Shown here one piece after another: positions 18,739 through 27,700 of a DNA stretch of 64,000 nucleotides. Source of the DNA: an uncultured Glaciecola sp. (GTDB lineage: Bacteria; Pseudomonadota; Gammaproteobacteria; Enterobacterales; Alteromonadaceae). A program made the translations under genes and the position numbers. Location of the stretch: positions 372,001-436,000 of the forward strand of contig CANMCE010000003.1 of the NCBI GenBank assembly GCA_947496235.1, read 5' to 3'. Each line of letters begins with the position of its first letter. Within the stretch, counting starts at the first letter, position 1. The notes beneath the pieces are model-generated. The model made no database searches and was not told the DNA's origin. It was given only the letters and a program-made list of their open reading frames with translations.

Positions 18739-19719
18739 TTACTCTTCGTTTTGATTTTCACTCTTACTATTATCCTCAGAAACAGAATCAGCGTCGCTTT
18801 TGTCTTCTGAATCCCTTAATTTCTGTGGCAACATGGAATTTAACTTTTCGCCTCCTTTTGCACCAAAATCCAAAGTGCGTATAGGAAACGGAATTAAAAT
18901 GTCGTTCTCTGCCAAGGTTCTATGCACTGTGGCAACCGCTTGGTGCCTTGCTTCCATAAAACCAACTTCACCCGGATACTTAATCCATAGCCATACCAGC
19001 AAATTAACACTGCTATCTCCGAAGCCCTCAGCAAACACGTTTAAATCATCATGTTTAATAACAAAATCCTTTTCTTTCAGCGCTGAAACAATCACATCTC
19101 TTGCCTTGTCCACATCGTCGGCATAGGAAATACCCACCGGCACTTCAATTCTTCTTTCACCATTAATCGAATAATTGGTCACTATATTTCGAAACAGAAT
19201 TTTGTTAGGAATAATTTCTAACTGACCGTAAAAGGTTTCAACCAAGGTGTTACGCAGATTAATCGCTTTAACGGTCCCAAACACCTTTTCGGCTTCAATT
19301 ACATCGCCAATTTCAAAAGGTTTTCTTATTCCCATGGCGATGCCCGCAATCAAATTTTCTGTCATATCCTGAAATGCAAAACCGATGGCTAGACCTACTA
19401 TGCCTGCACCCGCTAATAACGACGTCACAGTTCCCGTTAAGCCCAAAAATTCTAAGGCGATAAAAATACCTGTAACAAAGATAATGACTTTAAAAATTGC
19501 CGCTAAAAGTCCCGCTATTTGCCTTGAATCAAACACCCGTAGAAGCAGGTTCAGCATTATTTTGCCGGCGATCCGCGAAATTATGGCAAATATGATCGCA
19601 ATCACGATTGCAACGACTAAATTAGGGAGATGTTTGATTAGGGTCTCTGTCCACTTATCCATTTTCTCAAAAATTATCTGCCAAAAATTATTGAGTGACT
19701 TAAGTTCCACTGACACCAT
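18739..19719 (-). CDS. MscS-family mechanosensitive ion channel
   Basis: A 326-residue small-conductance channel of the MscS type. After three hydrophobic helices (about 33-120) comes the pore-lining helix (TSLLAGAGIVGLAIGFAFQD) and then the beta-domain (FEIGDVIEAEKVFGTVKAINLRNT). The C-terminal tail is acidic and disordered (DSEDKSDADSVSEDNSK). These channels release solutes on hypo-osmotic shock. The ATG at 19719 is used; an upstream TTG (19725) and a GTG (19710) are possible since the GGAG is placed awkwardly. A second MscS-like gene lies upstream on the same strand. Confidence 0.85.
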   Translation of the reverse strand: MVSVELKSLNNFWQIIFEKMDKWTETLIKHLPNLVVAIVIAIIFAIISRIAGKIMLNLLLRVFDSRQIAGLLAAIFKVIIFVTGIFIALEFLGLTGTVTSLLAGAGIVGLAIGFAFQDMTENLIAGIAMGIRKPFEIGDVIEAEKVFGTVKAINLRNTLVETFYGQLEIIPNKILFRNIVTNYSINGERRIEVPVGISYADDVDKARDVIVSALKEKDFVIKHDDLNVFAEGFGDSSVNLLVWLWIKYPGEVGFMEARHQAVATVHRTLAENDILIPFPIRTLDFGAKGGEKLNSMLPQKLRDSEDKSDADSVSEDNSKSENQNEE

Positions 19720-19934
19720 CTCCAAAATTCTATGATCACACTGATTTATGGACAGTAAGCGAAATTCAAGCCAGACTTAACCTTATGTTTTTACTGAATT
19801 TAATATTTTTTAGGACAGTTTGTTATGAAGAAACTACAAAGGGGTTCGTAATATTTGCACAAACACACAACCAAAGACGATATCGAGCTGAACTTGGTTC
19901 AACCCTTTGATATTTTGATGTGACTTAAGGGGAG

Positions 19935-20813
19935 TTAACTATCGGATTGCACTTGAACCGTTCTGCGCCTTTCAATAGACGGCGTCGCTCCCACGGTTTC
20001 ATGCCAGCGCTTAAAGAATTGTTGAATGATTTTCTGTTTCAATTCGATGCTTTGTTCAACCGGACAGAAAATATCCACACTGATGCAAATTTTGGCGAAT
20101 TGATTCGTTTCAATAGTGAAATTGGGTTGGACCGGAATAAACTCTACATCTAGTCGTTTTTCAATCACCCCTTTGTAACGTTGCGCCACGTCTACAAAGT
20201 CTTTAAAGAACTCCTCAGCGTCTTTGCGCAACTCATCGATAATAGGAAATACATCTACCGTTGGTTCACATGTAATAGTAAAACTACTTAAGGTATAACG
20301 GCGCAAGAAATTTAGATTGCGCACCGGCTTCAACAAAATTTGATTGTTAGGGATGAAAATATGTTTGCCGGTGTAGCTATAGTTATTTTGATCTACTTCT
20401 AAAAGGGTTATTTTTGTCCAGTCAGCAGCGATCACCTCGCCTACCCCATCGGTCATTTGAACCCAATCACCTATTCTAAATGGCCGTGCACTCAGGTAAT
20501 AAAAATAGCCGATGAAACATTGTAAATATTCCTTGGTCGCAAACACTATGGCTACCATGAAGGCCGCAATAGATAGTGCAAATGATTGAATTTCTCCTGA
20601 CCAGAACACTAGTAGTAAAATTACCATACTAACGTTCACGACATTGCGCATTGTGTTCACTTTAGATCTGTAATCTAACCGATTATGTTTTGAGTGCTTC
20701 ACAATCGCACGAGTTAAAATGGCTTTGATCAAAGCAGCTACAATTACGGCTGTAATGGTAAGCACCCCTTTGAACATAGTCGGATCAGCAGTTAAGTCGT
20801 GCAAAATTTTCAT
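19935..20813 (-). CDS. MscS-like channel protein
   Basis: A 292-residue protein with about three membrane helices (GVLTITAVIVAALIKAIL, VSMVILLLVFWSGEIQSFAL, IAAFMVAIVFATKEYLQ) and an MscS-type beta-domain (FRIGDWVQMTDGVGEVIAADWTKITLLEVD). The pore helix is less Gly/Ala-regular than in the channel at 18739, so gating properties may differ. The ATG at 20813 follows AAGG by six bases; an upstream TTG was rejected. The 215-bp gap to the next MscS gene shows no clear terminator. Confidence 0.8.
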   Translation of the reverse strand: MKILHDLTADPTMFKGVLTITAVIVAALIKAILTRAIVKHSKHNRLDYRSKVNTMRNVVNVSMVILLLVFWSGEIQSFALSIAAFMVAIVFATKEYLQCFIGYFYYLSARPFRIGDWVQMTDGVGEVIAADWTKITLLEVDQNNYSYTGKHIFIPNNQILLKPVRNLNFLRRYTLSSFTITCEPTVDVFPIIDELRKDAEEFFKDFVDVAQRYKGVIEKRLDVEFIPVQPNFTIETNQFAKICISVDIFCPVEQSIELKQKIIQQFFKRWHETVGATPSIERRRTVQVQSDS

Positions 20814-20890
20814 CAATTACCTTAAAATTCGATGCTGTATAACAGGTTATAAATCAAAATCCATGAGCGCCTAAAAAATATACGCTAATG

Positions 20891-21205
20891 CTATTTTTTG
20901 CCACCACCAAGGCAATTTGGAGATTGCGGGCTTTGTTGTTGTTTTTTGTCCCACTCTTCACAAGTATAGGTATGCAGTGCCAACGCATGCACGGGGCCGG
21001 CCAACTCTTGAGCAACTAATTCGTTTATAAGTCGGTGACGTTGAATCAGGCGTTTACCATTAAAATCATCCGTAACCACGGTGACTTTAAAGTGGGTTTC
21101 TGAATTCGCTGGCACATTATGCATATGGCTTTCATTTTCAACAGATAAAAAGCTCGGAGATAGTGCTTGTTGAATTTTGTCTGTAATTTGGTTTTGAATC
21201 TGCAT
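20891..21205 (-). CDS. bolA: BolA-family protein
   Basis: A 104-residue protein with the BolA fold: HMHNVPANSETHFKVTVVTDDFNGKRLIQRHRLINELVAQEL, including the conserved RHR region, followed by a short extension with a Gly/Lys tail. BolA proteins partner monothiol glutaredoxins in iron-sulfur handling and affect cell shape under stress. AGGA precedes the ATG. It lies 7 bp after the AlkB-like gene on the same strand and is probably its operon partner. Confidence 0.85.
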   Translation of the reverse strand: MQIQNQITDKIQQALSPSFLSVENESHMHNVPANSETHFKVTVVTDDFNGKRLIQRHRLINELVAQELAGPVHALALHTYTCEEWDKKQQQSPQSPNCLGGGKK

Positions 21206-21212
21206 CTGTGTC

Positions 21213-21863
21213 CTACAGTATGATCTGTCTAAAGGTTAAATTTATCCTAGGGGATGCTACCTGTTTTGTCTTATTAATGCCATGGTTCCAATACTCTTGA
21301 GTGCTTCCTCGCATAATTAATAGACTACCATGGTGTAATTCCACTCTGTGTTTTTGTTGATTGATTTTATGAACAAAATCTAAATTTCGCGATTGCCCCA
21401 AACTTACCGAAGCAATTATAGGATATTTCCCCAGCTCTTTTTCATCATCTGAATGAAAACCCATGCTATCCATACCGTCTCTGTATAAATTGGCCAGTAC
21501 AGAGTTAAATTCTGTATTACAGACCTGTTCACATTTGGCTTTTAGCGCCAGTAAAGCGGGTGTCCATGGCTTTGGAAGCATTTTAATTCCCGAATACATA
21601 TAACTGGCATTATGCTCACCATGCCAAGATTGAAGTCTGGGAATTTTACGGGTTTTGCCAAAGAGCACAATGTTATCCCGAGACCAAGGTAACTCCTTAT
21701 GCAGAGTTTCAAAATACTCCCAGGCAGCATCATAGGGCAGCCACTTTCGAGAATAAATTAAATCCGCATCATTGAGCTTTAGCCGCTCAAATTTTGTATC
21801 TTGATCAAAAACAAAGCTTGTCTGCATAGATGAATTTAGAGCCTGCTTATCTTTGGCATTCAT
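21213..21863 (-). CDS. AlkB-like 2-oxoglutarate/Fe(II)-dependent dioxygenase
   Basis: A 216-residue protein of the AlkB family, which repairs alkylated bases by oxidative demethylation. The iron ligands HSD are visible in GMDSMGFHSDDEKEL, the distal His in YWNHGI, and the 2-oxoglutarate-binding Arg pair in PRINLTFRQI at the C-terminus. The length fits the AlkB homologue 2/3-like bacterial group more than E. coli AlkB. It is divergent from rlmG (54-bp gap) and followed closely by bolA. Confidence 0.85.
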   Translation of the reverse strand: MNAKDKQALNSSMQTSFVFDQDTKFERLKLNDADLIYSRKWLPYDAAWEYFETLHKELPWSRDNIVLFGKTRKIPRLQSWHGEHNASYMYSGIKMLPKPWTPALLALKAKCEQVCNTEFNSVLANLYRDGMDSMGFHSDDEKELGKYPIIASVSLGQSRNLDFVHKINQQKHRVELHHGSLLIMRGSTQEYWNHGINKTKQVASPRINLTFRQIIL

Positions 21864-21916
21864 ATTTTAAAATAGATGGTACAATCGGGGTAGTTTATCA
21901 TTAATGAGTAAGTGTT

Positions 21917-23074
21917 TTGAGTAAAACAAGCGTTGAGATAGCTGGAAAACAATTAGTGCTATCTCGATTTCCTGTCACTAGAGATAATTCTTTGCAAGCT
22001 TGGGATTCTGCAGATGAATTATTAATTGATCATATCAACAATGAAATTGATCAGAATGACCTCCAAAATATGTTGATTTTTAATGATGATTTTGGCGCTC
22101 TCACCTGCTATTTCGCTGAATTTCAGCCAACTTTTGTGTCTGATTCTTTCATGAGCCATTGCGGTACAAAAAAAAATCTTGCTCAAAATAACATTCAACA
22201 AGAGATTGCTTTTTGTGATGTCTTAAACTTTGAGTCGTACTGCAAAAATAAGCCAAAGCTTGTGGTAATTAAAATCCCTAGGACGCTAGCTCTGTTAGAA
22301 CAGATATTAATCAGTTTATCACCCTTGCTGACGGAAAGTACCCAGATCATAGGTGCGGCGAAAACCAAAATGGTGACAAACTCTGTGTTGAAACTTTTTG
22401 AGCGCCATATTGGTAAGACCAATACATCTCTAGCAGTCAAAAAATCCAGATTGATTTTTGCTCAACCCGCACTTTTAACCCATAAAGAATCGCCTTATCC
22501 GACCGTGGTGAATGACCCAGATATTTGTTTCGAACTTTACAATCATGCAAATGTGTTTTGTCGCGACCAATTAGATATTGGGGCTCGTTTTCTGCTAAAG
22601 CATTTTCCTAAAAACCACCAGAACACCTCCGCTAAAGTCATAGATCTAGGTTGTGGAAATGGAGTGCTAGGGACAGCATTTAGTTTACTTAATCCTGAAT
22701 GTGAGCTGACCTTTGTGGATGAATCTTTTATGGCAGTGGCTTCTGCAAAACTAACGTTTGAGAAAGCATGCAAAAATAGACAAGCTAATTTCGTTGTTAG
22801 TCATTGTTTAAGTAGTTTACCCTCTTCTGATAAAGGAAATATCGACCTAGTACTCTGTAATCCGCCCTTTCACCAACAAAATACCATTACAGATGAAATC
22901 GCTTGGAGCATGTTCAGCGATGCATATAAATTTCTGAAAATAGGTGGAGAATTAAGAATTGTTGCCAATCGGCATCTAGATTATATGAGTAAATTACGTA
23001 AACTATTTGGCGGCGCTAAAGTCATAACCAGCAATAAAAAATTTACAATTTTAAGTGCAACAAGGAGAAATTAA
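21917..23074 (+). CDS. rlmG: 23S rRNA (guanine-N2) methyltransferase RlmG
   Basis: A 385-residue SAM-dependent methyltransferase with two tandem Rossmann-like halves, as in RlmG/RsmC. The SAM motif VIDLGCGNGVLGTAF and catalytic motif CNPPFHQ (about residue 315) are present. Overall layout fits RlmG, which makes m2G1835 in 23S rRNA; RsmC is the alternative. The start is a TTG at 21917: an in-frame stop lies four codons upstream and an out-of-frame ATG at 21904 reads into a stop. Its stop overlaps the ATG of the cyclophilin gene. Confidence 0.82.
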   Translation: MSKTSVEIAGKQLVLSRFPVTRDNSLQAWDSADELLIDHINNEIDQNDLQNMLIFNDDFGALTCYFAEFQPTFVSDSFMSHCGTKKNLAQNNIQQEIAFCDVLNFESYCKNKPKLVVIKIPRTLALLEQILISLSPLLTESTQIIGAAKTKMVTNSVLKLFERHIGKTNTSLAVKKSRLIFAQPALLTHKESPYPTVVNDPDICFELYNHANVFCRDQLDIGARFLLKHFPKNHQNTSAKVIDLGCGNGVLGTAFSLLNPECELTFVDESFMAVASAKLTFEKACKNRQANFVVSHCLSSLPSSDKGNIDLVLCNPPFHQQNTITDEIAWSMFSDAYKFLKIGGELRIVANRHLDYMSKLRKLFGGAKVITSNKKFTILSATRRN

Positions 23075-23679
23075 TGGGTAAATTTATCGCCCTCTGTTTT
23101 TTAGTCAGCGCGATTTTCACATCGTCAGCCTACGCAGATAAAAAGGACTTAGGTGAAAGTGTACAGCCCAATAATTATTATCCAAGAGTTCAATTTGAAA
23201 CAACCTTGGGAAATATTACCGTAGAACTTAATCGACGACGTGCGCCCATCACGGTGAATAACTTTTTACGCTATGTAAAAATTGGGCAATACGATAACAC
23301 CATTTTCCATCGCATTGTCTATGACTATATTATTCAAGGCGGCGGTTATTCCCCTGAATTTGAATTGAAAATGCAGTTTGCGCCTATTTTTAATGAGTCA
23401 GGCAATGGCCTTAAAAATGAACAATACAGCATTGCAATGGCACGCCAATCAGATCCCCACTCAGCTGTTCGACAATTCTTTTTCAACGCTCAAGACAATG
23501 ATAACTTAGATCCAGGCAAAGATTGGGGCTATACGGTTTTCGGCTATGTTGTAGAAGGCACCGAACTGATTGATAAAATGGCTGTAGTAGAAACCGAGCT
23601 CAATATGGTTTCAATGTTTAGCGACGTGCCTGTAGAACCTATCATACTAAAAAAAGTTACCATCTTACCTGAAGCTTGA
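23074..23679 (+). CDS. exported cyclophilin-type peptidyl-prolyl isomerase
   Basis: A 201-residue cyclophilin with signal peptide (FIALCFLVSAIFTSSAYA). The domain shows FETTLGNITVELNRRRAPITVNNFL, TIFHRIVYDYIIQGGGY and SAVRQFFFNAQDN, matching periplasmic PpiA-like enzymes that speed proline isomerisation. Its ATG overlaps the rlmG stop by one base (TAATG), so the two are translationally coupled. A GGGCTGT/ACAGCCC stem follows at about 23694-23732. Confidence 0.85.
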   Translation: MGKFIALCFLVSAIFTSSAYADKKDLGESVQPNNYYPRVQFETTLGNITVELNRRRAPITVNNFLRYVKIGQYDNTIFHRIVYDYIIQGGGYSPEFELKMQFAPIFNESGNGLKNEQYSIAMARQSDPHSAVRQFFFNAQDNDNLDPGKDWGYTVFGYVVEGTELIDKMAVVETELNMVSMFSDVPVEPIILKKVTILPEA

Positions 23680-23748
23680 TTTACACACCTATCAAGGGCT
23701 GTAAAAGCATTTACCGCTAGTTTATGACAGCCCATCACCCTTTTCAAT

Positions 23749-23779
23749 TTGACAAAAGTCCTTGTTCAAATTGCATAAT
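23749..23779 (+). promoter_or_regulatory. candidate promoter for acetolactate synthase operon
   Basis: TTGACA (23749-23754), a 19-bp spacer and CATAAT (23774-23779), about 125 bp before the start of the synthase gene. The spacer is long, so this is only a candidate. Confidence 0.35.
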
Positions 23780-23904
23780 CTACTGCTTTATAGTTAAAAA
23801 AAAACGAACTATTTAAGCCCTTTATCAGTTCAATATGAACAACATTGGTCTAAAGTAGTGACCATAGAGTAAGTATGTTACTGGCATTTTGCATAAGGAG
23901 TTCC

Positions 23905-25545
23905 ATGAAAGCATCTGATTTAATGGTGAAGGCACTTGAAGCTGAAGGCGTAGAGTTTATTTTCGGCATACCAGGTGAAGAAAATCTGGATTTACTAGAG
24001 TCACTACGTGAATCCAGCATAAAGTTAATATTAACTAGACACGAACAAGGCGCCGGCTTTATGGCCGCTACTTATGGCAGATTGACCGGTAAGGTTGGCG
24101 TGTGCATCTCCACGCTAGGACCAGGGGCAACTAACTTAGTAACCAGTGCCGCTTACGCGCAATTGGGAGCGATGCCAATATTAATGATAACTGGCCAAAA
24201 ACCTATAAAGACCAGTAAACAAGGGCGTTTTCAAGTTATCGACGTTGTCGATATGATGCGACCAATTACCAAATACACAACTCAGGTTGTCAGCGGCGAT
24301 CGCATTCCATCGGTTGTTAGAGAGGCTTTTAGAATTGCCAGTGAAGAGCGCCCAGGCGCTGTGCATATTGAACTTCCTGAAGATATCGCTGACGAGGAAA
24401 CCAAGGCATCCTTGATCCCCCCAAGTGTGGTAAGGCGCCCGATTGCTGAGTACAAGGCGATCAATAAAGCGGTTGAAATGATTGAAAAAGCAAAGTCGCC
24501 TTTACTGTTAATTGGCGCAGGTGCCAACCGTAAACTGACAGCAAAAATGCTACGTGAATTCGTGGATAAAACTGGCATTCCTTTTATCACTACTCAAATG
24601 GGTAAAGGCGTAATTGATGAAACCGATCCCTTGTTTGTCGGCAACACCGCCTTATCCAGCGGAGACTTCGTGCACCGCGCAATCAAAAGAGCTGATTTGA
24701 TTATAAACGTTGGACACGATGTTGTGGAAAAACCACCTTTCTTCATGGAAAGCAATGGTCAAAAAGTTATTCATATTAATTTTGATTCTGCGGCAGTCGA
24801 CCCAGTTTATTTTCCGCAGTTAGAAGTGGTCGGCGACATTGCTAATAGTATTTGGCAAGTTAAAGAAGCGATTCAATCCCAGCCACATTGGAAACTAGAC
24901 TTTTATAAAGATGTGCATGATGCCTATTGTGAGCATAGAACTCAGGCAGAAAAAGACGACAGATTCCCTATATTACCTGAGCGATTAGTCAAAGAAGTTC
25001 GCGAATCAATGCCCAACGATGGAATTGTAACCCTTGATAATGGCGTGTATAAAATCTGGTTTGCCAGAAACTACGCAGCAAACTTCCCCAATACGTTACT
25101 TCTTGATAATGCGCTAGCCACCATGGGAGCAGGCTTACCATCAGCCATGGCCGCAAAATTAGTTTACCCTGACAAAGCTGTATTATCGGTGTGTGGTGAC
25201 GGCGGCTTTATGATGAACAGTCAGGAATTAGAAACCGCGGTACGACTGAATTTACATATAGTGGTAATTATTTTACGCGACGATGCTTATGGCATGATTA
25301 AATGGAAACAAGCCAATATGGGATTTGGAAACTTCGGTTTAGATTATGGTAACCCAGATTTTGTGAAATACGTTGAAAGTTACGGTGGCAAAGGCTGGAG
25401 AGTCAATTCTGTCGCCGAATTAGGCAATAGAATCAAGGAGTGTTTATCAGATCATGCTGTCCATCTTATTGATGTTGCAGTTGATTACAGTCTGAATGAC
25501 CAAACGCTGAACAAAACAATCAAAGAATTAAGTGAAAAACTTTAA
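23905..25545 (+). CDS. acetolactate synthase large subunit-type, ThDP-dependent
   Basis: A 546-residue thiamine-diphosphate enzyme. The activating Glu is E47 in TRHEQGAGFMAATYGR, and the ThDP/Mg motif GDGGFMMNSQELETA lies near residue 431. Length and sequence (GIPGEENLDLLESL, SDFVHRAIKRADL region) fit catabolic acetolactate synthase (AlsS-like); no small regulatory subunit gene is adjacent, which supports a catabolic form. The ATG at 23905 after AAGGAG is chosen over an ATG ten codons upstream. It is 9 bp before an aldehyde dehydrogenase gene, so they form an operon, and the true substrate may be a related 2-oxoacid. Confidence 0.82.
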   Translation: MKASDLMVKALEAEGVEFIFGIPGEENLDLLESLRESSIKLILTRHEQGAGFMAATYGRLTGKVGVCISTLGPGATNLVTSAAYAQLGAMPILMITGQKPIKTSKQGRFQVIDVVDMMRPITKYTTQVVSGDRIPSVVREAFRIASEERPGAVHIELPEDIADEETKASLIPPSVVRRPIAEYKAINKAVEMIEKAKSPLLLIGAGANRKLTAKMLREFVDKTGIPFITTQMGKGVIDETDPLFVGNTALSSGDFVHRAIKRADLIINVGHDVVEKPPFFMESNGQKVIHINFDSAAVDPVYFPQLEVVGDIANSIWQVKEAIQSQPHWKLDFYKDVHDAYCEHRTQAEKDDRFPILPERLVKEVRESMPNDGIVTLDNGVYKIWFARNYAANFPNTLLLDNALATMGAGLPSAMAAKLVYPDKAVLSVCGDGGFMMNSQELETAVRLNLHIVVIILRDDAYGMIKWKQANMGFGNFGLDYGNPDFVKYVESYGGKGWRVNSVAELGNRIKECLSDHAVHLIDVAVDYSLNDQTLNKTIKELSEKL

Positions 25546-25554
25546 GGACATAGA

Positions 25555-26988
25555 ATGCTAGCAGATAAATATCCCTATTATTTGGCGAATGAACCGATTT
25601 ATGCAAATACTGACCTTAGTGTTGTTGACAAATATACTCAAGAAACCGCTACCAAAGTAGCGATGGCAGATGCCAGCGTCATCGATAAGGCAATTGCTGC
25701 GGCAGAAGCTGCGCAACCAGAAATGACCAAGATGCCGCCTTATAAGCGCCAGCAAATTTTAGAACATTGTATAAAGCGGTTTAAAGAACGCGCTGATGAA
25801 TTGGCTGATGCTTTGTGTATCGAAGCGGGAAAACCGATTAAAGATGCCAGAGGTGAGGTTACGCGCCTGATTGATACTTTCAAAATTGCGGCTGAAGAAG
25901 CGGTGCGTATTAATGGTGAAGTGACCAATCTGGAAATTACCGAACGAGCGAAAGGCTATACTGGCATGTATAAACGAGTGCCTATAGGCCCTTGCTCCTT
26001 TATTTCACCGTTTAACTTTCCGTTAAACTTAACTGCGCATAAAGTAGCACCAGCTATTGCAGCAGGCTGTACCTTCATTTTAAAACCTGCTAGTCGCACT
26101 CCCATAGGTGCTTTGATAATTGGTGAAATTTTAGCTGAAACTGACTTGCCAAAGGGTGCATTTTCAATCTTACCTTGTAGTAGAGACGGAGCAGACTTAT
26201 TCACTACAGATGAGCGTCTTAAGCTGTTGAGTTTCACTGGCTCTCCTGATGTCGGTTGGGCACTTAAAGCAAAGGCCGGGAAGAAACCTGTGGTGTTAGA
26301 ATTAGGCGGAAACGCCGCTGTGGTTGTGGATCATGACACCGATTTAGAAGACGCAATTGAGCGCATTATTTTTGGCGCTTATTATCAGTCAGGACAAAGT
26401 TGTATCGGCGTTCAGCGAATTTTAGTGCACACTTCATTGTACGATGATTTTAAAGCCCGCTATGTGAAAAAAGTTTCAGCTTTAGTGCATGGTAATCCTC
26501 ACAGCGAAGAGACTTTCGTCGGGCCTATGATTGCGCCATCAGAAGCTGAGCGCTTGGAAAATTGGATCAATGAAGCCAAAGATAAAGGTGCCAGTGTGCT
26601 TTGCGGTGGTGAACGAGACGGCGCAATGTTGCAAGCCACGGTGTTAGAAAATGTCCCTCGCGAATGTAAGATAGTATCAGAAGAAGCCTTTGGTCCTGTG
26701 TCTGTGCTCAGTCAATTTTCAGATTTCGATGAAGCGCTAGCGCGTGTTAATGATTCCCAATTTGGACTGCAAGCCGGTATTTTCACTCGGGACATCTACA
26801 AAGCCCATAAAGCATGGGATGTATTAGAAGTTGGCGGTGTCGTTATTGGTGATGTGCCCAGTTGGCGAGTCGACAACATGCCTTATGGCGGTGTTAAGGA
26901 TTCAGGGCTTGGCCGCGAAGGTATTCGTTATGCCATTGAAGATATGACCGAACTGCGTTTAATGGTATTGCGTACGCCGCAAAAATAA
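25555..26988 (+). CDS. NAD(P)-dependent aldehyde dehydrogenase
   Basis: A 477-residue aldehyde dehydrogenase. Catalytic Cys283 sits in SGQSCIGVQR, general-base Glu249 in VVLELGGN, and the cofactor region in FISPFNFPLNLTAHKVAPA and SFTGSPDVGW. The closest named types are lactaldehyde/succinate-semialdehyde or GAPN-like dehydrogenases; the aldehyde cannot be assigned from sequence alone. It follows the acetolactate synthase gene by 9 bp, so the two likely act in one branch of C3/C4 metabolism. Confidence 0.82.
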   Translation: MLADKYPYYLANEPIYANTDLSVVDKYTQETATKVAMADASVIDKAIAAAEAAQPEMTKMPPYKRQQILEHCIKRFKERADELADALCIEAGKPIKDARGEVTRLIDTFKIAAEEAVRINGEVTNLEITERAKGYTGMYKRVPIGPCSFISPFNFPLNLTAHKVAPAIAAGCTFILKPASRTPIGALIIGEILAETDLPKGAFSILPCSRDGADLFTTDERLKLLSFTGSPDVGWALKAKAGKKPVVLELGGNAAVVVDHDTDLEDAIERIIFGAYYQSGQSCIGVQRILVHTSLYDDFKARYVKKVSALVHGNPHSEETFVGPMIAPSEAERLENWINEAKDKGASVLCGGERDGAMLQATVLENVPRECKIVSEEAFGPVSVLSQFSDFDEALARVNDSQFGLQAGIFTRDIYKAHKAWDVLEVGGVVIGDVPSWRVDNMPYGGVKDSGLGREGIRYAIEDMTELRLMVLRTPQK

Positions 26989-27009
26989 GGGAATAATCTA
27001 ATCGTCTTT

Positions 27010-27050
27010 GCAGCAAAACAACCAAGTTTTGCTGCTCCTTAGTCTTTTTA
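27010..27050 (+). terminator. terminator-like hairpin after aldehyde dehydrogenase
   Basis: GCAGCAAAAC (27010-27019), loop AACCAA, GTTTTGCTGC (27026-27035), then a T-rich tail ending TCTTTTT. It lies between convergent genes. Confidence 0.6.
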
Positions 27051-27058
27051 AAATTAAT

Positions 27059-27700
27059 TTACCACTGAAGTCCAAGATGGTTATTTAATTCTGTCAGTAA
27101 TAATGTCTCAATTTCGTCCTGCAAAATTGCACCGCGGGGATATTTGGGTGCCAATAAATCATTAACAATAACAGCAGAGTCCCAGCCCTTTGTATGTTGC
27201 ATAAAGAAGCGTACTTCTTGAAGCCCTCCTACTTGGTAGCAGCCAGCTAGACAAGTTAGTACATAAGATAAGTAAACAGGGTAATCTGTTGTAGAGGGGT
27301 AAACTTCTAACGATTCACAAATATAAATGTCAGCGGTCGAAAAATAATCTTGTAACGAATTGGGGATTTCACTTTCTATTGTTGGAAATGTGATCTCATC
27401 TACTGTTATTTTTGTGAATTTATAATCTCGTTCCCGCAATGAAAATTCTGATGAAAATTGCATGGGTACCAGATGAGCGTTTAATTGTCGCCCTTTAGTC
27501 TTAGTTGCGCCTACGTATGTTTGCTGTTCATGAAAACCTCTAGTAATCCATGCTCTAGACCAATCTTTAATAGTCACAGGGAGTACACTTGTGTATACCT
27601 TTGAGTAAATTTCTCTACTCTGTTGACTCAATAATGAGCCATATCCTGCTATAAGAACTTTGTCTTTAGTTGCATTGAGGAAGTGAGAATAATCAGTCAT
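27059..27700 (-). CDS. gamma-glutamylcyclotransferase-like protein
   Basis: A 213-residue protein with the GYGSLL motif near residue 20 that marks the GGCT-like fold, and KDWSRAWITRGF, a strand typical of this fold. A clear catalytic Glu could not be fixed by eye. These enzymes release 5-oxoproline from gamma-glutamyl compounds; the substrate here is unknown. The start overlaps the end of epmA by 8 bp, so it is probably the last gene of an efp-epmA-GGCT operon. Confidence 0.65.
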   Translation of the reverse strand: MTDYSHFLNATKDKVLIAGYGSLLSQQSREIYSKVYTSVLPVTIKDWSRAWITRGFHEQQTYVGATKTKGRQLNAHLVPMQFSSEFSLRERDYKFTKITVDEITFPTIESEIPNSLQDYFSTADIYICESLEVYPSTTDYPVYLSYVLTCLAGCYQVGGLQEVRFFMQHTKGWDSAVIVNDLLAPKYPRGAILQDEIETLLLTELNNHLGLQW

